From: JAWLBM01 sp041687675
GTDB lineage: Bacteria; Pseudomonadota; Alphaproteobacteria; Rhizobiales; Pleomorphomonadaceae
NCBI GenBank assembly: GCA_041687675.1
Contig: JAWLBM010000066.1
Coordinates: 1-14,117, forward strand
Direction: 5' to 3'
Length of the DNA stretch: 14,117 nt
Part shown: one piece after another, positions 5,084-12,163 of the stretch
How the letters are laid out: each line of letters starts with the position of its first letter
Numbering within the stretch: the stretch's first letter is position 1
Notes under the pieces: generated by a model
Told to the model about the DNA's origin: nothing
The model's input: only the letters and a program-made list of their open reading frames with translations
The model's database searches: none
Position numbers and translations under genes: made by a program

Positions 5084-7333
5084 ATGTCCGAAGTCACCGC
5101 CGTCGCCCCCACGAGGCTGCCGGCAGGCCGGCCCGTCGCGGCCGGCGGCAAGCCCCCCGGCGGCACCGCCGGGGCGGTCGCCGGCGGTCCGGGCGCAGCG
5201 GTCGCCGTCGGCGCGACGGCGCCGGCTTCCGGCGCGACGACCGCGATGGCGACGACGACCACCGCCTCCTCGACCCCCGCTGCGCCGCCGGAGGGATCGA
5301 CCACGGCCTCGGCGGCCTCGGCCCAGCCTTCGCCCGCGTCTCCGCCGACCACGGGCAAGGCCGGGGCGTCCGCCCCCTTCGCCGCCCTGATCGCCGCGGC
5401 CGCCGCGGACGGCGAGTTGCCATCCCGTCCGGCGCACGCGCGCGGGATCGGCCACATCGTCCGCATGCTCGCCCACGCCGGGGACAAGCCCGGGATCGGC
5501 AACCTCATGCGCCAGGTCCTGGCGGAGGGCGCCGGCGCAACGCCTCCGGCCGACGGGACGGCCGGCGAGACCCCCGTCGACGTCGCCGGCCCGACCGGCA
5601 ACGCCGCCGCTCCGGTCCCGCCGCTCCCGGCCGGAGATGTCGGAGCGGGCGCCGGCGGCCCGGCGGAACCCCCGCCCCCGGGCGACCCGCCGCCCGGCGG
5701 CGAGGCGGGCGGCGCCGACCCGGCCCCGGCGATGGCCACGGCGCCTGCGCCGGTCCCGACCGGGCCGGGACCTGAGGCCGCTGCCGAAGACGCGACCACC
5801 TCGACCAGCGGCACGGCCGGGATCCCGGTCCCCGCCGACGGCGGGACGGACCCCGCGCCCGAGCCCGCCCCGCAGGAGGGCGGCCCGGACCAGCCCCCGG
5901 CCGTTCCGCTGACGGCCGGCGCGGCGATCCCGGCCGACGAGCCGGCGCAAGCCGCCGGCCCGACCTCCACCGCAGCTGCGGGCGGGGACGCGGGCGAGCC
6001 GATGCCCTCCCCGGCCACCACGGCGACGGCCGTCGGTGCCGGGGATGACGCGACGACCCACCCCGCCGGAGCCCCTCCGGCACCGACCGCCCCCACCTCC
6101 CCCGCGACCGCCGCGGCCGATCGCGGCGCGACCACGTCCATGATGCCGGCCCCAACGGTGCCGGGCGCATCGACGCTGCCGCCTCCCGCCACCGCGGCGG
6201 CGCCGCTTGCCGCCGTGACCGAGGCCGCCTTCGATCCGGCGACGGCGACGTCCGGCGACGCGGATCCGATCCAGCCGTCCCCGGCGCCGGCGGTGTCCGC
6301 CACGACCGGCGCGACGACGCCGGCTGCGCCGATGCCGGCGACCGGCCCCGCGCCGGCCGTGGTCGCCGCGCTCGAGCCGGAGGCGACAGACCCTTCGGTC
6401 ACCCCCGGAGATTCGCTTGAGGAGACCGCGGAGGAGACCGGCGACGATGGCACCGCGCCGCCGGCCCTCGATCGGCGGCCGCGGCCCGAGCAGGCGCGCG
6501 GCATGTCCACCGCCGCCCTCGCCTTCGTCGAGCGGCTGAAGGCGGTGGAGGGCTCCCGCGGCGCCTTCGCCTCGGCCAACAATCCTTCCTCGCTGAACGG
6601 CGCTGGCGAGACCGGCGACGCCACGGCCGCCGCGAAGGCCGGCCCGCAGGCCACCGTGCCGCCGCCCGCCCCGACGGCCTCGGCGACGCCGACGGCCACC
6701 GCCCCCGTCCCCGACGCCGGCGCGGCGACGGCGTCCGCCCCGACCACGTCCTCCGGCGCGGGGGTCGCGATGACGACCGCCCAGGCAGGCGCGACCGGAT
6801 CGTCGACCTCCTCGACGGGCGCATCCTCCCAGCCCGGGCAGCCGCAGCTGCCGCCCTCGGCGGCCGCCCTCGCCGCGGCGCTGCCGCGGATGGCGGCGGA
6901 GATCGGCCGCCGCTCCCTCGGCGGCGAGACGCGCTTCCAGATCCGCCTCGATCCCGTCGCTCTCGGCCGGGTGGACGTGCGGCTCGACATCGACGAGCGC
7001 GGCGAGGCACGGGCCCACCTCACCGTCGAGCGCCGCGAGACCTTCGAGCTGATGGCGCGCGACCACCGGACGCTGGAGCGCACGCTGCGCGAGGCCGGCT
7101 TCGAGGCGCGTGACGGCTCGGTGCAGGTGTCGCTGCGCCAGCAGGGCGACGGCGGCGCCGGCGAGCGCTTCGCCCAGCAGCAGCAACAGCAGAACCAGCA
7201 GCAGCCCGGGACCGGTTCCGACCGGCCGCGGCCCCAGCCACAGGCGCCGACGAGCGAGGCCGAGACGCTCGCCCGCACGGCGGCCGCCCTCACCCGCCCG
7301 CTGCCGCCCGGCCGCGTCGACCTGAAGATCTGA
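5084..7333 (+). CDS. fliK: Flagellar hook-length control protein FliK
   Basis: FliK is the secreted ruler that measures hook length and switches the export gate from hook to filament substrates. The product is about 749 residues, longer than the roughly 400 of enteric FliK. Residues 1 to about 600 are a low-complexity Ala/Pro/Thr/Gly/Asp stretch, expected of an extended ruler. The conserved C-terminal hook domain is about residues 605-690, with GGETRFQIRLDPVALGRVDV, LDIDERGEARAHLTVERRET and LERTLREAGFEARDGSVQVS. A Gln-rich run (QQQQQQNQQQ) follows near residue 697. ATG 5084 was chosen for its GGAGG at 5075-5079 and because the sigma-54 promoter ends at 5046; the upstream ATG 5042 lies inside that promoter. 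flgD follows 11 bp later, so the two are co-transcribed. Identity rests on the C-terminal domain and context. Confidence 0.9.
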   Translation: MSEVTAVAPTRLPAGRPVAAGGKPPGGTAGAVAGGPGAAVAVGATAPASGATTAMATTTTASSTPAAPPEGSTTASAASAQPSPASPPTTGKAGASAPFAALIAAAAADGELPSRPAHARGIGHIVRMLAHAGDKPGIGNLMRQVLAEGAGATPPADGTAGETPVDVAGPTGNAAAPVPPLPAGDVGAGAGGPAEPPPPGDPPPGGEAGGADPAPAMATAPAPVPTGPGPEAAAEDATTSTSGTAGIPVPADGGTDPAPEPAPQEGGPDQPPAVPLTAGAAIPADEPAQAAGPTSTAAAGGDAGEPMPSPATTATAVGAGDDATTHPAGAPPAPTAPTSPATAAADRGATTSMMPAPTVPGASTLPPPATAAAPLAAVTEAAFDPATATSGDADPIQPSPAPAVSATTGATTPAAPMPATGPAPAVVAALEPEATDPSVTPGDSLEETAEETGDDGTAPPALDRRPRPEQARGMSTAALAFVERLKAVEGSRGAFASANNPSSLNGAGETGDATAAAKAGPQATVPPPAPTASATPTATAPVPDAGAATASAPTTSSGAGVAMTTAQAGATGSSTSSTGASSQPGQPQLPPSAAALAAALPRMAAEIGRRSLGGETRFQIRLDPVALGRVDVRLDIDERGEARAHLTVERRETFELMARDHRTLERTLREAGFEARDGSVQVSLRQQGDGGAGERFAQQQQQQNQQQPGTGSDRPRPQPQAPTSEAETLARTAAALTRPLPPGRVDLKI

Positions 7334-7344
7334 GGACCGCGCCC

Positions 7345-8007
7345 ATGGCCGTCGCCCCCGTCAACAGCACCATCCCGGCGAACCCGACCTCCACGGTCAG
7401 TCCGGCCGCGAACGCGTTGCTGACCACCTATGACACCTTCCTGAAGATGCTGACCACCCAGCTCCGGGTTCAGAACCCGCTGGAGCCGATGGATGCGGAG
7501 AAGTTCACCGAGCAGCTCGTCCAGTATTCCTCGGTGGAGCAGCAGATCCAGACCAACCAGCGGCTCGAGGAATTGCTCGCGACGATGGTCTCGTCGGCGA
7601 CGCTGAGCCTCGTCAACTACATCGGCAAGACCGTCGAGGTCGCCTCGGACATCACCCAGCTCCGCAACGGCGTGGCGACCTGGAAGGTGGACGCCGCGGC
7701 GCCGGCGGAGAATGCGACGGTGACCATCCGCAACAGCCTCGGCGCGGTGGTCTACGAGGGCGAGATGGACCTTGCCCGCGGCGAGAACGCCTTCGAGTGG
7801 GACGGACGGCTCGCCAACGGCCAGCAGGCGCCGGACGGCGCCTACCAGATCTCCGTCAGCGCCATCGGCGACGACGGCGCGGCCGTGGCGGTCACCAGCC
7901 GGATCACCGGCTTGGTCACCGGCATCGATACCTCCGGGATCGAGCCGTACCTGAAGATCGGCGACACCATGGTCCCGCTCGGGTCGCTCAGAAATGTATC
8001 CGCCTGA
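7345..8007 (+). CDS. flgD: Flagellar hook assembly (cap) protein FlgD
   Basis: FlgD is exported to the tip of the growing rod/hook, where it caps the hook and lets FlgE subunits polymerise; it is absent from the finished flagellum. The 220-residue length is normal. The conserved N-terminal core (TYDTFLKMLTTQLRVQNPLE, PMDAEKFTEQLVQYSSVEQQ, then IQTNQRLEELL) covers about residues 28-76. A tudor/Ig-like hook-cap region follows at about 95-200 (IGKTVEVASD, NAFEWDGRLANGQQAPDGAY). There is no signal peptide, as expected for a type III substrate. The start is ATG 7345, 11 bp after fliK, with a TGAGGA-like ribosome site overlapping the fliK stop. Both are probably transcribed from the sigma-54 promoter before fliK, fitting late expression of hook parts. 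Confidence 0.96.
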   Translation: MAVAPVNSTIPANPTSTVSPAANALLTTYDTFLKMLTTQLRVQNPLEPMDAEKFTEQLVQYSSVEQQIQTNQRLEELLATMVSSATLSLVNYIGKTVEVASDITQLRNGVATWKVDAAAPAENATVTIRNSLGAVVYEGEMDLARGENAFEWDGRLANGQQAPDGAYQISVSAIGDDGAAVAVTSRITGLVTGIDTSGIEPYLKIGDTMVPLGSLRNVSA

Positions 8008-8056
8008 CGTCACCCGCAGAGGTGGTGTCAATTCTTACTAATTTGTTTCAACGCCC

Positions 8057-8071
8057 TTAGCCGATTTTTAA
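8057..8071 (+). promoter_or_regulatory. Near-consensus CtrA box upstream of sciP
   Basis: TTAG-N7-TTAA (8057-8060 and 8068-8071) differs by one base from the CtrA recognition sequence TTAA-N7-TTAA. It lies in a conspicuously AT-rich patch between flgD and sciP. GCTAG at 8081-8085 resembles the GCTA start of the Caulobacter housekeeping -10 element. sciP is CtrA-controlled in Caulobacter, which fits, but binding is not shown. Confidence 0.55.
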
Positions 8072-8123
8072 ACGGCCCGCGCTAGTCTCTCCGCCTGAAG
8101 GTCGAGTTCAGTGTGAGAGTACG

Positions 8124-8399
8124 ATGACCGAGCAGATGCGTCCGCGCGTGAAATACGTGATCGGCCCCGACGGCAGCCCGCTGACGATCGCCGATCTGCC
8201 GCCGGAGGACACGAAGCGCTGGGTGATCCGCCGCAAGGCGGAGGTGGTGGCCGCGGTCCGCGGCGGCCTCCTGTCGCTCGACGAGGCCTGCAAGCGCTAC
8301 ACGCTGACGGTCGAGGAATTCCTCTCCTGGCAGCAGTCCATCGACAAGCACGGCCTCGCCGGCCTCAGGGCGACACGGGTCCAGCAGTACCGGCCCTGA
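8124..8399 (+). CDS. sciP: CtrA inhibitor SciP (DUF1153 family)
   Basis: SciP is a small DNA-binding protein that in Caulobacter restrains transcription of CtrA-activated genes, including flagellar ones, early in the cell cycle. The 91-residue product has the family hallmarks: MRPRVKYVIGPDGSPLTIAD, LPPEDTKRWVIRRKAEVVAA, VRGGLLSLDEACKRYTLTVE and EFLSWQQSIDKHGLAGLRAT. The middle to C-terminal part forms the helix-turn-helix fold. ATG 8124 gives the usual N-terminus; GTGAGAG just upstream is a modest ribosome site. It lies alone between flgD and fliF, with a near-consensus CtrA box upstream and a strong intrinsic terminator downstream, so it appears to be a separate transcription unit embedded in the flagellar block. 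The assignment is from family similarity; regulation here is inferred. Confidence 0.93.
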   Translation: MTEQMRPRVKYVIGPDGSPLTIADLPPEDTKRWVIRRKAEVVAAVRGGLLSLDEACKRYTLTVEEFLSWQQSIDKHGLAGLRATRVQQYRP

Positions 8400-8402
8400 T
8401 CC

Positions 8403-8421
8403 CCGGGCCGCGGCGGCCCGG
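8403..8421 (+). repeat. GC-rich hairpin just after sciP
   Basis: CCGGGCCG (8403-8410) and CGGCCCGG (8414-8421) form a perfect 8-bp stem with a CGG loop immediately after the sciP stop. No T-run follows. It may stabilise the sciP mRNA 3' end. Confidence 0.5.
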
Positions 8422-8448
8422 CGACGACCCCGAGACGAGATGACGGAG

Positions 8449-8472
8449 GGCCGGCGACGACGCCGGCCTTTT
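8449..8472 (+). terminator. Intrinsic terminator after sciP
   Basis: GGCCGGCG (8449-8456), loop ACGA, CGCCGGCC (8461-8468) and TTTT (8469-8472) form a textbook Rho-independent terminator on the plus strand, 49 bp after the sciP stop. It separates fliK-flgD-sciP from the fliF operon. Confidence 0.85.
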
Positions 8473-8520
8473 CGCGTCGGCGCGCCAGGCGGGCCGCCGC
8501 GGACGTGGCGCTGCCCCGGA

Positions 8521-8539
8521 CCCGGCAGATTTTGCCGGG
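8521..8539 (+). promoter_or_regulatory. Palindrome upstream of fliF, candidate FlbD/ftr-like operator
   Basis: CCCGGCA-GATTT-TGCCGGG is a perfect 7-bp dyad around an AT-rich centre, without a following T-run. The same half-site CCCGGCA occurs in the palindrome cluster before fliK. In Caulobacter FlbD represses its own fliF operon, so an FlbD site here would make sense; the binding itself is inferred. Confidence 0.45.
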
Positions 8540-8548
8540 CGCGATAAT

Positions 8549-8567
8549 GATTCCTCAGCCGAGAATC
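8549..8567. promoter_or_regulatory. Two GANTC (CcrM-type) methylation sites upstream of fliF
   Basis: GATTC (8549-8553) and GAATC (8563-8567) lie 14 bp apart, 40-60 bp upstream of the CtrA box. GANTC is methylated by the alphaproteobacterial cell-cycle methylase CcrM and can time promoters. Two sites so close in GC-rich DNA may be meaningful or chance. Confidence 0.4.
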
Positions 8568-8606
8568 CCGGTTTTCCGAGGCTTGCCGGAAAGCGGCGCG
8601 TTACCG

Positions 8607-8622
8607 TTAAGGCCCTGTTAAC
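8607..8622 (+). promoter_or_regulatory. Perfect CtrA box in the fliF operon promoter
   Basis: TTAA-GGCCCTG-TTAAC matches the full CtrA consensus TTAA-N7-TTAAC exactly, 112 bp upstream of the chosen fliF start. CtrA activates the equivalent fliF operon in Caulobacter, usually from a box overlapping the -35 region. I cannot place the -10 with confidence. With the terminator upstream, this stretch (8400-8733) is the control region of fliF-flbD. Confidence 0.85.
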
Positions 8623-8645
8623 CATGGGCGTGCGGAAATTCCTGC

Positions 8646-8716
8646 CGGGTTGGACGGTGCGTCGCGGACCGGGTCCGGGCTTTTCCGGCGCGGCGCCTCG
8701 AAGACGGGTTGGACGG
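8646..8716 (+). repeat. 12-bp direct repeat in the fliF leader
   Basis: CGGGTTGGACGG occurs at 8646-8657 and again at 8705-8716, 59 bp apart, between the CtrA box and the fliF start. The second copy runs into the ribosome-binding region. Function unknown; it may be a regulatory pair or the trace of a small duplication. Confidence 0.4.
8675..8688 (+). promoter_or_regulatory. CCGG-T-tract-CCGG dyad between the fliF promoter and fliF
   Basis: CCGGGCTTTTCCGG resembles CCGGATTTTCCGG upstream of fliK (4964-4976) and CCCGGTTTTCCGAG at 8568-8580. Its place downstream of the CtrA box would suit a repressor. A role for FlbD is inferred from position and shared sequence only. Confidence 0.35.
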
Positions 8717-8733
8717 GACGGAGCGGTCCTTCG

Positions 8734-10401
8734 GTGAACGGTATCCAGTCACTCCTGCGATCGCTCGGGCCGGGCCGCCTCGCGGCCATGGGCGCCGTCG
8801 CGCTCGGCCTCGTCGGTTTCTTCGCCTACATCATGGTGCGCTTCGGCGCGGTGGCGGAGATGCCCCTCTACTCCGGCCTGTCGATGGCCGATTCCTCCGG
8901 CATCATCGCCGAGCTCGAGGCGGCCGGCATCCCCTACACGCTCCGCGACAACGGGGCGACGATCCTGGTCCCCGAGGACCGCGTCGTCCGCGCCAGGATG
9001 GACCTCGCCGAGCAGGGCCTGCCGTCTGGCGGCAGCGTCGGCTACGAGATCTTCGACAAGACCGACGCCCTCGGCACCACCAGCTTCGTCCAGAACGTCA
9101 ACCACCTGCGCGCGCTGGAGGGCGAGCTGGCCCGCTCGATCCGCACGCTGCAGCGGGTCGAGTCGGCCCGCGTCCACCTCGTCCTGCCCGAGCGGCAGCT
9201 GTTCCGCCGCGACCAGCAGACGCCCACCGCCTCTATCGTGGTGAAGACCCGCGGCAGCCTCGACGGCGGCCAGATCCGCGCCATCCAGCACCTCGTCGCC
9301 TCGGCGGTGCCCGAGCTCGAGCCCTCGCGCATCTCCATCGTCGACGAGACGGGCCGGCTCCTCGCCGAGGGCAACGGCTCGCAGGATATCGGGCTCATCG
9401 CCACCGACGTCGACGAGCGCACCTTCGCCTACCAGCGCGACCTCGAGTCCCGGCTGCGCGACATCGTCGAGAGCGTGGTCGGCGGCGGGCGCGCCCGCGT
9501 GAAGGTCGCCGCCGAGCTCGACTTCAACCGCGTCCAGGAGACCCAGGACATCTTCGACCCCGAGGGCCAGGTCGTCCGCTCCACCCAGTCGCGCGAGGAG
9601 AGCTCCGCCTCCGCCGAGGCCGGGCAGGACCAGGTGACCGTCGCCAACCAGATCCCGGAGGCCAACCAGCCGCCCGCCGACCAGACTGCGCAGACCCGGG
9701 AGAACAGCTCGGTCAGCGAGGAGACGATCAACTACGAGATCTCCAAGACCACCCGCACCGCGATCACCGAGGCGGGCGGCGTCAAGCGGCTCTCGGTGGC
9801 CGTGCTCGTGGACGGGCGCTACGCGACCGGTCCGGACGGGGTGCAGGCCTATGCCCCGCGGCCGCAGGAGGAGCTGGACCAGATCGCCGCGCTGGTGCGC
9901 ACGGCGATGGGATACGACCAGAACCGCGGCGACCAGGTCGAGGTGGTCAACCTGCAGTTCGCGACCGGCCCCTCGGCCGAGCCGGAGTTCGCCGAGCCGG
10001 GCCTCCTCGACTTCGGCCGCGCGGAGCTGATGCGCTTCGTCGAGCTGGCGGTGATGGCGGTGCTCACCCTGCTCGTCCTGCTCTTCGCCGTCCGTCCGCT
10101 GGTGCGCCGCATCCTCGAGCCGGACAGCCAGGGCGCCGGGGAGCAGGTCGTCGGCGCCCTCGCCGCGGGCTCGACGGTGACCGGTCCCGGCGGCATGACG
10201 CTGGTGATCGGCCCGGACGGCCAGCCTCAGCCGATCGACGGCCAGGCGCAGATCGAAGGGCCCTCCAACACCCGCATCGACGAGGCGCGCGCAGCCGGCG
10301 CCGCACAGCTCGACCAGGTCCGCCGGGTCGGAGATCTCGTCAAGGACAACCCGAACGAGGCCGCGATCATCATCCGCAACTGGCTCGGGGAGGCCGCCTG
10401 A
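8734..10401 (+). CDS. fliF: Flagellar MS-ring protein FliF
   Basis: FliF forms the inner-membrane MS ring, the first flagellar structure built and the mount for the FliG rotor ring and export gate. The product is 555 residues from GTG 8734. It has a first membrane segment at about residues 16-36 (LAAMGAVALGLVGFFAYIMV), the YscJ/FliF ring-building region (LEAAGIPYTLRDNGATILVP, LPSGGSVGYEIFDKTDALGT, SFVQNVNHLRALEGELARSI) and a second membrane segment at about 435-458. The C-terminal tail NEAAIIIRNWLGEAA is the FliG-binding end. GTG 8734 was preferred because NGIQSLLRSLGPGRLAAMGA matches alphaproteobacterial FliF N-termini and GGAG lies at 8720-8723; the frame is open to a TTG at 8650, but those 28 residues are unconserved. 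It heads the fliF-G-H-N-flbD operon. Confidence 0.97.
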   Translation: MNGIQSLLRSLGPGRLAAMGAVALGLVGFFAYIMVRFGAVAEMPLYSGLSMADSSGIIAELEAAGIPYTLRDNGATILVPEDRVVRARMDLAEQGLPSGGSVGYEIFDKTDALGTTSFVQNVNHLRALEGELARSIRTLQRVESARVHLVLPERQLFRRDQQTPTASIVVKTRGSLDGGQIRAIQHLVASAVPELEPSRISIVDETGRLLAEGNGSQDIGLIATDVDERTFAYQRDLESRLRDIVESVVGGGRARVKVAAELDFNRVQETQDIFDPEGQVVRSTQSREESSASAEAGQDQVTVANQIPEANQPPADQTAQTRENSSVSEETINYEISKTTRTAITEAGGVKRLSVAVLVDGRYATGPDGVQAYAPRPQEELDQIAALVRTAMGYDQNRGDQVEVVNLQFATGPSAEPEFAEPGLLDFGRAELMRFVELAVMAVLTLLVLLFAVRPLVRRILEPDSQGAGEQVVGALAAGSTVTGPGGMTLVIGPDGQPQPIDGQAQIEGPSNTRIDEARAAGAAQLDQVRRVGDLVKDNPNEAAIIIRNWLGEAA

Positions 10402-10404
10402 GCC

Positions 10405-11472
10405 ATGACGATCCAGCAGAGCCGCGAATACAGCAGCCTCGGCGGCACCCTCACGGTCACCGCCGGCGGCACCCAGCGCGCGCTCACCGGCGCGGAGAAG
10501 GCGAGCGTGATGATGCTCGCCCTCGGCGACCGCTTCGGCGCGCCGATCTGGAAGCTGCTCGACGAGATCGAGATCAAGCAGCTGTCGATGTCGATGGCCA
10601 AGCTCGGCCCGATCACGCCGCAGATGCTGGACGACCTGATGGTGGAGTTCGTCACCAAGGTGTCGTCCTCCGGCGCCCTCCTCGGCAACTTCGACACCAC
10701 CGAGCGGCTGCTGCTGTCGGTGATGCCGCCTGAGAAGGTGGCGAGCATCATGGAGGAGATCCGCGGGCCGGCCGGGCGGAACATGTGGGAGAAGCTCTCC
10801 AACGTCCAGGAGAACATCCTCGCCAACTACCTGAAGAACGAGTACCCGCAGACGGTCGCCGTGGTGCTCTCGAAGATCAAGCCGGACCATGCCGCCAAGG
10901 TGCTCGCCATCCTGCCCGAGGAGTTCGCCCTCGAGGTGGTGAACCGGATGCTGCGGATGGAGGCCGTGCAGAAGGACGTGCTCGACAAGGTGGAGCAGAC
11001 GCTGAGGGTGGAGTTCATGTCGAACCTCACCAATACCCAGCGCCGCGACGCGCACGAGATCATGGCGGAGATCTTCAACAACTTCGACCGCACTACCGAG
11101 GCGCGCTTCATCACCGCGCTGGAGGAGGACAACCGCGACGCCGCCGACCGCATCAAGGCGCTGATGTTCACCTTCGACGACCTCGCCCGGCTGGACGCCG
11201 CCGCCATCCAGACGCTGCTGCGCAACGTGGAGAAGGACCGCCTCGCCCTGGCCCTGAAGGGCGCCAAGGAGCAGGTGCGCGAGTTCTTCTTCTCCAACAT
11301 GTCGAGCCGCGCCGTCACCATGCTGAAGGAGGACATGGAGGCGCTGGGCGCGGTGCGGCTTCGCGACGTCGACGAGGCGCAGGCGCAGATGATCAACATC
11401 GCCAAGGACCTCGCCGCCCGCGGCGAGATCATGATCACCAAGAACAAGGGCGAGGACGAGCTGGTCATCTGA
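10405..11472 (+). CDS. fliG: Flagellar motor switch protein FliG
   Basis: FliG links the MS ring to the C ring and converts stator force into rotation through its C-terminal charged helix. The product is 355 residues, near the usual length. The N-terminal FliF-binding domain starts at about residue 28 (LTGAEKASVMMLALGDRFGA). The middle domain has EYPQ at 146-149 in place of the common EHPQ, followed by TVAVVLSKIKPDHAAKVLAI. The C-terminal torque domain spans about 240-345 (FTFDDLARLDAAAIQTLLRN, VREFFFSNMSSRAVTMLKED). The start lies 3 bp after the fliF stop, so translation is probably coupled. His-to-Tyr in the EHPQ motif is conservative; I would not expect loss of function. Confidence 0.97.
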   Translation: MTIQQSREYSSLGGTLTVTAGGTQRALTGAEKASVMMLALGDRFGAPIWKLLDEIEIKQLSMSMAKLGPITPQMLDDLMVEFVTKVSSSGALLGNFDTTERLLLSVMPPEKVASIMEEIRGPAGRNMWEKLSNVQENILANYLKNEYPQTVAVVLSKIKPDHAAKVLAILPEEFALEVVNRMLRMEAVQKDVLDKVEQTLRVEFMSNLTNTQRRDAHEIMAEIFNNFDRTTEARFITALEEDNRDAADRIKALMFTFDDLARLDAAAIQTLLRNVEKDRLALALKGAKEQVREFFFSNMSSRAVTMLKEDMEALGAVRLRDVDEAQAQMINIAKDLAARGEIMITKNKGEDELVI

Positions 11473-11500
11473 CCCGGCCGCCCCGAGAGGACAGACTCAC

Positions 11501-12163
11501 ATGGCCGCACCCGCCCGCTTCCTGTTCGAGACCGACTTCGCCGTCGAGGCGCGGCGGCGGGCCGCGCCGCCGCCGCCGACGATCACCGTCGCCGAGCACG
11601 AGAAGCGCGTCGCGGCGGCCGAGCGCGCCGCCCGCGCCGCGGGCCTGGCCGAGGGCCGCGCGGCGGCGGAGGCCAGGGCCGCCGTGCATCTCGCCGAGGA
11701 GGCGGGCCGGCTCGCCGCGGCGGTCGAGGGCATCCTCGCCGTGCTCGACGCCGAGCGCGCCCGCATCGAGGCGGACAGCCTTCGCGTCGCCGGGGCCATC
11801 GCCCGCAAGCTGGCCGGCCGGCTGATCGAGGCGCTGCCGCGGGAGGCGGTGCTCGCCACCTTCGCGGACGCCCTGGAGCCGCTGCGCCGGGCGCCCCACG
11901 TGGTGGTCCGCCTCGCCGCCGAGGACAGCGGCGCCATCGGCGAGGCGATCGGCAAGGTCGCCCGCGAGCGCGGCTTCGAGGGCCGCATCGTCGTTCTCGG
12001 CGAGCCCGGCGTGCGCCGCGGCGACTGCCGCATCGAATGGGCCGACGGCGGCATCGTCCGCGACGGCGCGGCGCTGGACGCCGCCGTCGCGGCTCTCGTC
12101 GACGCCCACATCGCCAGCCTCTCGCCCGCCGAGGCGGCGGACAACCCCGGAGCCGACGCATGA
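11501..12163 (+). CDS. fliH: FliH/FlbE-type flagellar export apparatus protein
   Basis: This 220-residue protein has the shape and position of FliH, which binds the export ATPase FliI and tethers it to the C ring via FliN. Caulobacter calls the homologue FlbE in the same gene order (fliF-fliG-flbE-fliN-flbD). It opens with ARFLFETDFAVEARRR, typical of the alphaproteobacterial family. An Ala/Glu/Arg-rich segment (about 30-105) is predicted to form a long coiled coil with AxxxG-like spacing (AARAAGLAEGRAAAEARAAV). A FliH/YscL-like C-terminal domain ends in GDCRIEWADGGIVRDGAALD. ATG 11501 follows a GAGAGGA ribosome site, and the stop overlaps the fliN start (ATGA). Sequence conservation is low, so identity relies partly on operon position. 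Confidence 0.88.
   Translation: MAAPARFLFETDFAVEARRRAAPPPPTITVAEHEKRVAAAERAARAAGLAEGRAAAEARAAVHLAEEAGRLAAAVEGILAVLDAERARIEADSLRVAGAIARKLAGRLIEALPREAVLATFADALEPLRRAPHVVVRLAAEDSGAIGEAIGKVARERGFEGRIVVLGEPGVRRGDCRIEWADGGIVRDGAALDAAVAALVDAHIASLSPAEAADNPGADA

Noticed and set aside
4993..8031. A 1012-residue open frame on the minus strand antisense to fliK and flgD
   Set aside because: It lies opposite convincing genes, has biased Ala/Gly/Pro/Ser composition expected from high-GC antisense reading, and shows no recognisable domain.
8650..8733. Longer FliF starting at TTG 8650
   Set aside because: The extra 28 residues are unlike FliF N-termini and overlap the repeats and the ribosome site that serve GTG 8734.
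8749..11055. A 768-residue minus-strand open frame antisense to fliF and fliG
   Set aside because: Another high-GC mirror frame; FliF and FliG on the other strand are certain and nothing in this product resembles a known family.
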